6,408 nt of DNA, from positions 1 through 6,408 of the forward strand of contig JADFJY010000068.1 in the NCBI GenBank assembly GCA_022565935.1. The letters are read 5' to 3'. This DNA comes from Nitrososphaerota archaeon (GTDB lineage Archaea > Thermoproteota > Nitrososphaeria > Nitrososphaerales > Nitrosopumilaceae). Position 1 is the stretch's first letter; each line of letters starts with the position of its first letter. The position numbers and the translations under genes were made by a program. Shown here one piece after another: positions 1 through 4,939 of the stretch. Under the pieces are notes generated by a model. It saw nothing but the letters and a program-made list of their open reading frames with translations. It was not told the DNA's origin and did not search any database.

Positions 1-427
1 CCATGAATGCAACAACTACACCCATGTTAAACATCCAGTGATTCGGAACCGAAAATATTTCTTCTACAAACCAGAAGTGCCACATCTCATTGATTCCAAT
101 TGTAAACATAGTTGCAAGATAACCAAGAATAGTCATCTTCAAACCTGTGTTCATTGAATTATTTGGACCTCTAAGAATTGGTACTTTTCTATCATAGATT
201 GCTGCTGCTCCCCATCCAAGTGGTAGTGCAATGAAGTGTGAATACAACCACCAATGAGCTGGAGTGAATGCACTGTCTCTGATAGAAGTCTGATGTAGAG
301 AACCATCAACGAAGTTATCTACTTCGACTGATGCTGCAATGGATCCCAGAGCAATTATCATGAGCCAGAGTTTCTTTAGTCTCTGAATCTCAACTTCTTT
401 TGGGATTAATGCGGGCATCTGTGCCAT
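1..427 (-). CDS. amoC: Ammonia monooxygenase subunit C (AmoC), 3' end cut by window edge
   Basis: Integral membrane subunit of the copper-dependent ammonia monooxygenase (AMO), which oxidises ammonia to hydroxylamine. Reading the minus strand from 427 gives 142 residues beginning MAQMPALIPKEVEIQRLKK, a sequence I recognise as archaeal AmoC; the usual length is about 190, so roughly 45 residues lie off the left edge. Several hydrophobic helices are visible (about residues 20-35, 59-75, 98-115 and 130 onward). Two metal-type motifs stand out: Asp41-x3-His45-x12-His58, matching the CuC ligand spacing of bacterial PmoC, and Asn113-x3-His117-x12-His130, resembling the CuD set. An in-frame ATG at 439 would add four residues (MINT), but the TATA-like box at 450-458 predicts transcription from about 428. 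That favours the 427 start and a nearly leaderless mRNA. It is divergent from amoB. Identity is very likely; only the exact start is open. Confidence 0.96.
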   Translation of the reverse strand, partial: MAQMPALIPKEVEIQRLKKLWLMIIALGSIAASVEVDNFVDGSLHQTSIRDSAFTPAHWWLYSHFIALPLGWGAAAIYDRKVPILRGPNNSMNTGLKMTILGYLATMFTIGINEMWHFWFVEEIFSVPNHWMFNMGVVVAFM

Positions 428-449
428 AGTATTAATCATGTAAATTTAG

Positions 450-458
450 AATATAAAG
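450..458 (-). promoter_or_regulatory. Putative TATA box of amoC
   Basis: On the minus strand this reads CTTTATATT. Its centre lies about 26 bases upstream of the ATG at 427, the usual archaeal TATA-to-start distance, so the transcript would begin at or within a few bases of the start codon. Assigned by eye from sequence and spacing; no start site has been mapped. Confidence 0.5.
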
Positions 459-516
459 TAAGAGTTTTGAAAGTAATGAAGTTTTATGAAATTATTCATC
501 AAATTTTTAAAAAGAT

Positions 517-563
517 TTGAAAATAATTAACTTGAAATTGTTGAAAATGAAATAATTTCAACA
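517..563. repeat. TTGAAA-rich direct and inverted repeats between amoC and amoB
   Basis: TTGAAAAT occurs at 517-524 and 541-548, with TTGAAATT at 532-539. The opposite orientation, TTTCAA, occurs at 556-561. Two alternative inverted repeats share the same right arm: 532-539 with 554-561 (TTGAAATT/AATTTCAA), and 539-546 with 556-563 (TGTTGAAA/TTTCAACA). A further TTGAAA lies at 467-472. This could be a regulator-binding cluster for amoC and/or amoB, but the region is very AT-rich and part of the pattern could be composition. Confidence 0.4.
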
Positions 564-581
564 TTTTTTTGCCACTTTGGT

Positions 582-603
582 TGTTAATCATCAATGATTA
601 ACA
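582..603. promoter_or_regulatory. Perfect palindrome, putative operator upstream of amoB
   Basis: TGTTAATCAT, a two-base spacer CA, then ATGATTAACA: perfectly complementary 10-base arms. The right edge is 34 bases before the putative amoB TATA box and more than 120 bases before the amoC TATA box. A short-spacer palindrome at this distance is typical of a binding site for a dimeric helix-turn-helix regulator acting as an activator. The symmetry is read directly; the regulatory role is inferred. Confidence 0.5.
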
Positions 604-637
604 TTGACTATACATCGATCCTTGTTATGAAGGTAAA

Positions 638-645
638 ACATATAA
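638..645 (+). promoter_or_regulatory. Putative TATA box of amoB
   Basis: ACATATAA, about 40 bases before the amoB ATG. Transcription would start near 668 and leave a leader of about 14 bases containing AGGGAT (672-677), a weak Shine-Dalgarno-like match. Assigned by eye. Confidence 0.5.
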
Positions 646-681
646 CGACGTGTACTATCTTTCTGAATATTAGGGATAATT

Positions 682-1251
682 ATGGTCGAAAAAAAGATTC
701 TCATAATTGGATTAGCTATGGTACTTGCCCTAGGAACATTAGGTTTCAACTGGGTTGAAACCATTCTTCCAACTGCAGATGCACACGGTGTCCAAGCACA
801 ACTCCAGAGTCGTTTCATTAGAATTGAAGATGAAACCTTTAACAGACAATCCCTTCAAACTGGCGAAACCATAATACTTTCAGGAACTTTAGTCAGTCTT
901 GTAGAGAGAGACCTTAGAGGATGGTTATCCATTTTCTCAGAATCTACTAATGCTGGAAACAGATGGGAAATGTTGGCAAGAGACCCACCAGGAAATGTCT
1001 TTGACATTTCAGGAAATGCGGTCATTGAATACAGACTTTCTGCAAAAGCACTTGAAGCAGGTGTTTACCACGTACATACCCAACTCAATGTAGCAAATGT
1101 AGGTCCAGGACTTGGTCCAGGTCAAACAGTTGTCGTTGAAGGAGAGCCAATAATCAAACCAATTCCATATACCAATATCGCATACCAATCAATCATAATT
1201 GGTGTTGGATATGTAATCACGTTTGCAACACGACCCTGGCAAGTAATTTAA
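682..1251 (+). CDS. amoB: Ammonia monooxygenase subunit B (AmoB), archaeal short form
   Basis: Extracytoplasmic copper-binding subunit of ammonia monooxygenase; partner of AmoA and AmoC. The 189 residues match the usual archaeal length, about half that of bacterial AmoB/PmoB. Residues 5-22 are a hydrophobic signal segment. The sequence ADA then His35 suggests cleavage that exposes His35 as the mature N-terminus, as for the N-terminal copper-ligand histidine of PmoB. Residues 36-155 form one cupredoxin-like domain, with His130-Val-His132 in YHVHTQLN as the other two CuB-type ligands. Residues 167-183 form a C-terminal membrane helix. The second cupredoxin domain and second helix of bacterial AmoB are absent, which is normal for archaea. 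It starts at ATG 682 after a weak AGGGAT, is divergent from amoC, and is followed by a T-rich tract. The identification is secure from the motifs and overall sequence. Confidence 0.97.
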   Translation: MVEKKILIIGLAMVLALGTLGFNWVETILPTADAHGVQAQLQSRFIRIEDETFNRQSLQTGETIILSGTLVSLVERDLRGWLSIFSESTNAGNRWEMLARDPPGNVFDISGNAVIEYRLSAKALEAGVYHVHTQLNVANVGPGLGPGQTVVVEGEPIIKPIPYTNIAYQSIIIGVGYVITFATRPWQVI

Positions 1252-1260
1252 ACAACCAAC

Positions 1261-1277
1261 CTTTCTTTTTCATTTTC
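1261..1277 (+). terminator. T-rich terminator after amoB
   Basis: A pyrimidine and T-rich stretch (CTTTCTTTTTCATTTTC) begins nine bases after the amoB stop. There is no clear hairpin, as expected for archaeal intrinsic termination on T tracts. It suggests amoB is transcribed alone. Confidence 0.5.
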
Positions 1278-1358
1278 TAAGTAATCAATATGATTTTCAT
1301 AATTATCAAACCAAGTTTTGTTGTAAAAAACAGAAGACAAAATAGATACATAAAATAA

Positions 1359-1366
1359 TTTATAAT
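1359..1366 (+). promoter_or_regulatory. Putative TATA box of the 174-residue gene
   Basis: TTTATAAT, centred about 45 bases before the ATG at 1408. Transcription would start near 1389 with a leader of roughly 19 bases and no convincing Shine-Dalgarno sequence. The remainder of 1278-1407 shows nothing else recognisable. Confidence 0.4.
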
Positions 1367-1407
1367 TAAGAGAAAGGACTTTAAGGAATCCACCTAAAAT
1401 CATCATT

Positions 1408-1932
1408 ATGATTTGGCCTGGAATGGGTGACCCTGTAAAACGTAAGAAAATACTAAAGTTTTTAGCAATAACTGTAATTATTGCAATGTCAGCAGGTATA
1501 GGAATGCATCTTATTACAGGACAAATCGATCAAAATAATCCTCTCAAAGTTTGCATTAATGATAGGGAGACTCCATACAAAATTAAGGCAACGCTGGAAC
1601 TGATAATTGATGGCAAGAAAGCAGACATTCCAGCTAATATTGGATTGACTGATGAAGAATGTCAAAGAGCCATGTACACATTAACTAATGATGGAACAAT
1701 TTATGCAGAATGGGAAGATGAATATCCATGGGAGATAGGTCACTTTTTGTGGATGTGGGACTTTCCTCTAAGAGACATGGATCAGGACAAATCAACAGTT
1801 TTTGTCAATGGTAAAGAATCATCTCGTTTCATCAACCATCCATTACAGGATGGATATCACTACAAGTTAGTATTTACCTCAAAGGCATATGATGAATCCA
1901 AAGACAGTGACTTCCTACCACCAGAAAATTAA
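1408..1932 (+). CDS. Membrane-anchored protein of unknown function downstream of amoB
   Basis: 174 residues; I do not recognise a named family. After a short basic stretch (KRKK, residues 11-14) comes one membrane helix (about 15-36), then a domain of about 135 residues that by the positive-inside rule lies outside the cell membrane. That domain has alternating beta-like stretches, two cysteines (Cys49, Cys85) that could form a disulfide, the phrase LELIIDGKKADIPANIG (63-79), an aromatic patch GHFLWMWDFP (111-120), and a hydrophilic acidic tail ending PPEN. The IDG...IPANIG layout resembles a small extracytoplasmic domain that, from memory, recurs in ammonia-oxidising archaea and usually carries an HTHD-like motif; here the equivalent place reads YTLTNDG. 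An alternative start is ATG 1423 (GDPVKRKK), which would keep the membrane helix. Its place between amoB and two candidate AMO-subunit genes makes a role in AMO assembly or copper handling possible, but that is only inference. Confidence 0.85.
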   Translation: MIWPGMGDPVKRKKILKFLAITVIIAMSAGIGMHLITGQIDQNNPLKVCINDRETPYKIKATLELIIDGKKADIPANIGLTDEECQRAMYTLTNDGTIYAEWEDEYPWEIGHFLWMWDFPLRDMDQDKSTVFVNGKESSRFINHPLQDGYHYKLVFTSKAYDESKDSDFLPPEN

Positions 1933-1957
1933 AAGTTTCAGACTTTGTACAAAATCA

Positions 1958-1977
1958 AGTTTTTCAAAAAAATAAAT
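1958..1977 (+). terminator. Putative terminator after the 174-residue gene
   Basis: The convergent intergenic stretch contains a short T run on the plus strand (AAGTTTTTC, from 1957), followed by an A run. It is a weak but plausible archaeal stop signal in the 98 bases separating two convergent genes. Confidence 0.3.
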
Positions 1978-1990
1978 TAGTAAATATTCA

Positions 1991-2029
1991 ATTAAAATTC
2001 TCTAAAAATAATGAAAAGAAGAAAGGAAG
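1991..2029 (-). terminator. T-rich terminator after the 89-residue gene
   Basis: Read on the minus strand, the stretch directly after the stop codon is strongly pyrimidine and T-rich (CTTCCTTTCTTCTTTTC, then ATTATTTTTAG). This fits archaeal T-tract termination and separates this gene from the convergent one. Confidence 0.5.
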
Positions 2030-2030
2030 T

Positions 2031-2300
2031 TTACCAATATTTTCCGTTGTCTGGAATCAGACCAATACCCTCTCTTTCAAAGTGTCTGTCTAATTCGTCA
2101 ACCCATCTTTCACGATTATCTTTGTAAGCCCATCCATGTACACGTAAGTGATATGAGATCATTCCAAGAAGGAATATTGTGAACATTATGGTTCCGAAGA
2201 TGTAAATCATTACATCATAGAATAATGGATCATAGTTTGGTCCTAATTGTCCTGTTATTGATGACAGAATACTTAGGAAAGTACCTACGATAGGAATCAT
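2031..2300 (-). CDS. Small membrane protein, candidate accessory AMO subunit (AmoY/AmoZ type)
   Basis: 89 residues. A moderately hydrophobic N-terminus (MIPIVGTFLSILSSITG, residues 1-17) is followed by a clear membrane helix (about 28-50), then a charged tail with His51, His55, WVDELDRHFEREG (66-78) and a C-terminal GKYW. Work on Nitrososphaera viennensis reported extra AMO subunits AmoX, AmoY and AmoZ, which are small helical membrane proteins. This gene fits that description in size, topology and proximity to amoB and amoC, but I cannot decide between AmoY and AmoZ from sequence alone. A TATA-like box at 2323-2333 places the transcript start within a few bases of the ATG, so it is probably leaderless and separately promoted from the upstream 110-residue gene, 105 bases away. 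The coding call is strong; the functional call is inferred. Confidence 0.85.
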   Translation of the reverse strand: MIPIVGTFLSILSSITGQLGPNYDPLFYDVMIYIFGTIMFTIFLLGMISYHLRVHGWAYKDNRERWVDELDRHFEREGIGLIPDNGKYW

Positions 2301-2322
2301 AATATTTTGACTCTATTTGTGC

Positions 2323-2333
2323 GATATATACAT
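2323..2333 (-). promoter_or_regulatory. Putative TATA box of the 89-residue gene
   Basis: On the minus strand this reads ATGTATATATC. Its centre is about 28 bases upstream of the ATG at 2300, predicting a leaderless or nearly leaderless transcript. This is one of the clearest TATA-like elements in the window. Confidence 0.55.
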
Positions 2334-2346
2334 TTCTTTTATTATC

Positions 2347-2365
2347 ACAAAGTACAAGATCAGTA
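2347..2365 (-). repeat. Shared upstream element, copy 1
   Basis: On the minus strand this reads TACTGATCTTGTACTTTGT. It matches 2807-2825 at 16 of 19 positions and has the same orientation relative to the gene downstream. It sits 13 bases upstream of the putative TATA box of the 89-residue gene, where an activator or a BRE-adjacent factor could bind. It could be a common regulatory site for the two small membrane genes. Confidence 0.45.
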
Positions 2366-2377
2366 TTCACTAAAGAT

Positions 2378-2400
2378 GAAAATAAAATAAGAGAAAAATG
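2378..2400 (-). terminator. T-rich terminator after the 110-residue gene
   Basis: On the minus strand, CATTTTTCTC followed by TTATTTTATTTTC begins five bases after the stop codon. This is a strong archaeal-type T-rich tract, supporting separate transcription of the two small membrane genes. Confidence 0.5.
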
Positions 2401-2405
2401 AGAGA

Positions 2406-2738
2406 TTATCCTCTGCCCATTGCGGCGTACTTGCCAGATCGTCCTTTAAGGAACAAGGCTCCTGACATTGTACCAAAGACTATAGCTGTAATTGCTGCTG
2501 CTCCGAAAATACCATCTGCACTAAGAACTGGAGTTCCTGAACCAGCTTGAGGGTTTGCTTCAATAGATTCAATTCTTCGACGCTGAAGTTCTAGTGCTTC
2601 TTCTAGTGTATATTTACCAGTTTCGCCCTGAGAACCAACGTTACCCATGTATTGTGCAAATGCTACTGTATTATCTGCATAATAACCCATGGTGAATACA
2701 GCAACTAACATTGCTGCAAAAAGTACTTTTGTATTCAT
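2406..2738 (-). CDS. Small secreted/membrane protein, candidate accessory AMO subunit (AmoY/AmoZ type)
   Basis: 110 residues. Residues 1-28 look like a cleavable signal peptide (MNTKVLFAAMLVAVFTMG, with VAFA before Gln29). A short outer region follows, with a predicted amphipathic, Arg/Glu-rich helix (YTLEEALELQRRRIESIEA, 43-61). A Gly/Ala-rich membrane helix (about 76-97) leads to a basic C-terminal tail (KGRSGKYAAMGRG). If the signal is removed, the mature protein has one helix with its N-terminus outside. I recognise no enzymatic motif. The neighbourhood (amoB, amoC, a second small membrane gene) and the topology fit one of the accessory archaeal AMO subunits reported as AmoY and AmoZ; which one is undecided. 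The ATG at 2738 is preceded by AGGT (2746-2749) with a seven-base gap, supporting this start. It is divergent from rps15, and its upstream region carries copy 2 of the 19-nt shared element. Confidence 0.85.
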   Translation of the reverse strand: MNTKVLFAAMLVAVFTMGYYADNTVAFAQYMGNVGSQGETGKYTLEEALELQRRRIESIEANPQAGSGTPVLSADGIFGAAAITAIVFGTMSGALFLKGRSGKYAAMGRG

Positions 2739-2745
2739 ATTGTTT

Positions 2746-2749
2746 TACC
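2746..2749 (-). promoter_or_regulatory. Partial Shine-Dalgarno of the 110-residue gene
   Basis: AGGT on the minus strand, seven bases from the ATG at 2738; a partial match to the archaeal AGGTGAT. It supports the chosen start. Confidence 0.4.
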
Positions 2750-2771
2750 TATTCGTTTTGAAGCCAGTGAC

Positions 2772-2780
2772 TTATTTAAC
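2772..2780 (-). promoter_or_regulatory. Putative TATA box of the 110-residue gene
   Basis: On the minus strand this reads GTTAAATAA, predicting a transcript start near 2750 and a leader of about 12 bases. A second candidate, AGAATAAAAG, lies just upstream (2780-2789). The choice between them is open. Confidence 0.35.
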
Positions 2781-2806
2781 TTTTATTCTGAACTCTAATT
2801 TTTGAT

Positions 2807-2825
2807 ACAATATACGAGATCAGTA
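2807..2825 (-). repeat. Shared upstream element, copy 2
   Basis: On the minus strand this reads TACTGATCTCGTATATTGT, 16 of 19 identical to the element at 2347-2365. It lies 26 bases upstream of the favoured TATA box of the 110-residue gene (18-26 depending on which box is used). It is also in the divergent region with rps15, so an effect on rps15 cannot be excluded. Confidence 0.45.
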
Positions 2826-2832
2826 AAAGTAA

Positions 2833-2842
2833 CGTTTAATTT
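2833..2842 (+). promoter_or_regulatory. Putative TATA box of the rps15 cluster
   Basis: CGTTTAATTT, centred about 26 bases before the ATG at 2864, predicts a leaderless rps15 transcript. No Shine-Dalgarno is seen before this ATG, consistent with that. Confidence 0.45.
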
Positions 2843-2863
2843 TGTTCTAGAAACAGCCGATTC

Positions 2864-3313
2864 ATGGGACGAATGCACACACATAGACATGGTAAATCAC
2901 ATTCTATTAGACCAACAACACTACGTGCGCCATCTTGGGTAACACTTAGTTCCAAAGAAATTGAAGAATTAGTCGTAAAATACACAAAAGAAGGATTAAC
3001 TCCTAGTCAAATCGGAAATAAATTAAGAGATCAACACGCAATTCCTTTAATCAAACCAATTACCAAAAAAAGTATTGGTGAGATTCTAGAAGAAAATGAT
3101 TTGAAAGCAGAAATGCCAGAAGATCTTGAAAATATTGTCAAAAAAGCAGTTGGTCTTCAAAAGCACCTCAAAGTAAACAAAGGGGACAACAGAAATGTTA
3201 GATCTTTGGAATTAATTGAAGCCAAAGTTCACAGACTGTCTGTTTACTACAAAAGAATAGAAAGGATTCCTAAAACTTGGAAATATAAATCCGTAGTTGC
3301 TCAATTAGAGTAA
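2864..3313 (+). CDS. rps15: Small-subunit ribosomal protein uS15 (S15)
   Basis: Binds 16S rRNA in the platform of the 30S subunit. At 149 residues it has the archaeal/eukaryotic length, longer than bacterial S15 (about 89). The N-terminal extension begins MGRMHTHRHGKSHSIRP and is His/Arg-rich. The helical part starting near SSKEIEELVVKYTKEGLTPSQIG (residues 29-51) and the C-terminal core (KGDNRNVRSLELIEAKVHRL, then YYKRIERIPKTWKY) are characteristic of the family. It is the first gene of a plus-strand cluster. Its TAA stop shares one base with the ATG of the next gene (TAATG, 3311-3315), implying translational coupling to the DHH nuclease. The start is fixed by the family N-terminus and the TATA spacing. 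Confidence 0.97.
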   Translation: MGRMHTHRHGKSHSIRPTTLRAPSWVTLSSKEIEELVVKYTKEGLTPSQIGNKLRDQHAIPLIKPITKKSIGEILEENDLKAEMPEDLENIVKKAVGLQKHLKVNKGDNRNVRSLELIEAKVHRLSVYYKRIERIPKTWKYKSVVAQLE

Positions 3314-4734
3314 TGACAAAATCACTTGACGAGTCACTTTCATTTTTCAAAGATAAAATTTTAGATTGTGTAAAGTCTAAAAAATCAATTTTTGTTACAA
3401 CCCATATTGATTGTGATGGACTTTCATCTGGGAGTATTATTACCAAAGCTCTAATCAGAGCAGGTGCCAAATGTACTGTCAGAACATCAAAAGAATTTAA
3501 TAAAAAAGTAGTAGACTCTTTCAAAACAGATTCTCGAGATTTTCACATAGTAACAGATCTTGGAGGAGGTTTTGCAAAAGATCTAAACGAATCTCTAGGA
3601 GATAATTGGATTGTTTTAGATCATCACCAGATTCCAGAAGAAGAGTTGGATAATCAAAATGTCATCAATGCTTGGAAATATGGGATAGATGGAGGAGTTG
3701 AGATTAGTGCAGGTGGGATGGCATATCTTGCATCAATGGCACTTGATGAGAGAAATTCAGATTTGTCTGCTATTGCAGTTGTTTCTGCATTAGGTGATAG
3801 ACAAGATCAAGGAGAAAGAAAATCATTTACAGGCAAGAATTTTGAGATTGCCAATACTGCCAAAGAACAGGGTTTGGTAGATATTGATTTAGATTTATTA
3901 TTAGTTGGAAGAGAGACTAGACCACTTCCTGATGCTTTGGCATTTACTTCACAGCCATTTATCGAAGGATTAACATGGAACAGAGATGCATGCCTTTCAC
4001 TTCTAAATTCATCAGGAATTCAGTTAAAGGATGAAGGAAGATGGAGAGTTCCAGCAGAACTAAATGAAGAAGAAAAAAGACAAGTAATTGAATCAATTAC
4101 TAAATTTACTTCTGGAAAAAACGCTACTGAAATCATGTCAGAATTAATTGGATATACCTATACATTTCCAAGAGAGGACAAGAGAAGTTTCTTGCGAGAT
4201 GGAAGAGAATTTTCAACTATGCTAAACTCTTGTGGAAGAATTAATCATTCTGGTGTTGGAATGGCAATATGCATGGGAGATAGAAACCAAATTCTAAGAG
4301 AGGGTGAAACCATTTTGACAGAATATAGAAAGAAGATTAGAGAATATATGAATATTTTATCAAATGAAAGATGGAGAATTTCAGAAAGTGAAACTTGTGT
4401 AATGGTGAATGGTGAAGATATAGTACCAGAGACAATGACTGGAACTATTTCATCATTGATTGCAGGATCGCCTAAAAATGCTGGAAAAATTATAATTTTG
4501 AGAACAAAGGGTGAAGAAAATACAATAAAGTTTTCATCAAGAAAGTCATATAGTTGCAAATCTGACATAAATCTTAGTGAATTAATGAGAATAGGTGCTG
4601 AAAAATTCGATGGTGTTGGAGGAGGTCATGATGCAGCAGCAGGAGCTAAAATAACTAAAGACAAATTGGATGAATTTCTTAATTATTTGATAGTAAATGT
4701 CGTTAACGTGTCAAGTACAGGTAGTTCTCAATAA
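3313..4734 (+). CDS. DHH/DHHA1 phosphoesterase, archaeal RecJ-like nuclease (GAN type)
   Basis: Predicted single-strand nuclease of the DHH superfamily. Related archaeal proteins include RecJ-like 5'-3' exonucleases and GAN, which associates with the replicative CMG helicase. The 473 residues are normal for this archaeal group. Motifs in order: THIDCDGLSSG with His31, Asp33 and Asp35; VTDLGGG with Asp82; LDHHQ with Asp103-His104-His105; SALGDRQDQG with Asp162; and a C-terminal DHHA1 domain ending in DGVGGGHDAAAGA (GGGH about 436-439). All catalytic-type residues that coordinate the two metal ions appear present, so the enzyme should be active. It starts at ATG 3313 within the rps15 stop, and its last 38 bases overlap pcc1. 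Linkage with rps15 and rps3ae is, to my recollection, common in archaea. Whether it acts in replication, repair or RNA turnover is not decided by sequence. Confidence 0.93.
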   Translation: MTKSLDESLSFFKDKILDCVKSKKSIFVTTHIDCDGLSSGSIITKALIRAGAKCTVRTSKEFNKKVVDSFKTDSRDFHIVTDLGGGFAKDLNESLGDNWIVLDHHQIPEEELDNQNVINAWKYGIDGGVEISAGGMAYLASMALDERNSDLSAIAVVSALGDRQDQGERKSFTGKNFEIANTAKEQGLVDIDLDLLLVGRETRPLPDALAFTSQPFIEGLTWNRDACLSLLNSSGIQLKDEGRWRVPAELNEEEKRQVIESITKFTSGKNATEIMSELIGYTYTFPREDKRSFLRDGREFSTMLNSCGRINHSGVGMAICMGDRNQILREGETILTEYRKKIREYMNILSNERWRISESETCVMVNGEDIVPETMTGTISSLIAGSPKNAGKIIILRTKGEENTIKFSSRKSYSCKSDINLSELMRIGAEKFDGVGGGHDAAAGAKITKDKLDEFLNYLIVNVVNVSSTGSSQ

Positions 4735-4939
4735 CATATCAAAAGAAAAGGCAGAAACTGTCAAAAAAGCATTAGAACCTGATAACGTAAATTTTCCAGA
4801 AGGATTGAGTCTTTATGTTGAAAATATTGATAACAAACTAGTTTTTAATTTTGAAAGTAAGGATAACATGAAGCAACTTATTGGAACAATTGATGAAGTA
4901 TTAGAGCATGTACAGATTGCATTAAAGGTGATTGAGTAA
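4697..4939 (+). CDS. pcc1: KEOPS complex subunit Pcc1
   Basis: Small dimerising subunit of KEOPS, the complex that with Kae1 adds threonylcarbamoyl to A37 of ANN-decoding tRNAs (t6A). At 80 residues it has the usual Pcc1 size. Recognisable features are a first beta strand (CQVQVVL), an alpha helix (KEKAETVKKAL), the family-typical phrase PDNVNFPEGLSL (28-39), and a C-terminal helix after the L-x-x-TIDEVLEH pattern (61-71). The ATG at 4697 lies inside the preceding gene (38-base overlap in another frame). No other ATG, GTG or TTG start in this frame would keep the first strand CQVQVVL, and no clear Shine-Dalgarno is present, suggesting coupling to translation of the DHH gene. Its TAA stop shares one base with the serS ATG. 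The other KEOPS genes (kae1, bud32, cgi121) are not in the window. Confidence 0.85.
   Translation: MSLTCQVQVVLNNISKEKAETVKKALEPDNVNFPEGLSLYVENIDNKLVFNFESKDNMKQLIGTIDEVLEHVQIALKVIE
4926..4932 (+). promoter_or_regulatory. Strong Shine-Dalgarno of serS
   Basis: AGGTGAT, a full match to the archaeal anti-Shine-Dalgarno at the 16S 3' end, six bases before the serS ATG at 4939. It lies inside pcc1, fixes the serS start, and suggests serS is translated efficiently from the polycistronic mRNA. It is the best ribosome binding site in the window. Confidence 0.75.

Noticed and set aside
437..439. Upstream ATG for amoC adding MINT
   Set aside because: The TATA-like box spacing predicts transcription starting near 428, downstream of this codon, and the archaeal family N-terminus I know begins MAQMP.
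591..818. Minus-strand open frame of 75 codons across the amoB start
   Set aside because: It is antisense to the amoB signal peptide and promoter, starts within the palindrome, and its product resembles no protein I know; it is a shadow of amoB.
1952..1972. Possible hairpin terminator shared by the convergent genes
   Set aside because: The T run followed by an A run can pair, but the stem would be A-T only with no stable GC part; simple T-tract termination explains the region better.
3270..3524. Minus-strand open frame across the rps15/DHH junction
   Set aside because: It is antisense to conserved DHH motif coding, with no promoter or ribosome site; a by-product of AT-rich coding sequence.
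4245..4568. Minus-strand open frame of 107 codons within the DHH gene
   Set aside because: It lies fully inside a well-supported gene and its hydrophobic product is the usual antisense reading of polar coding sequence.
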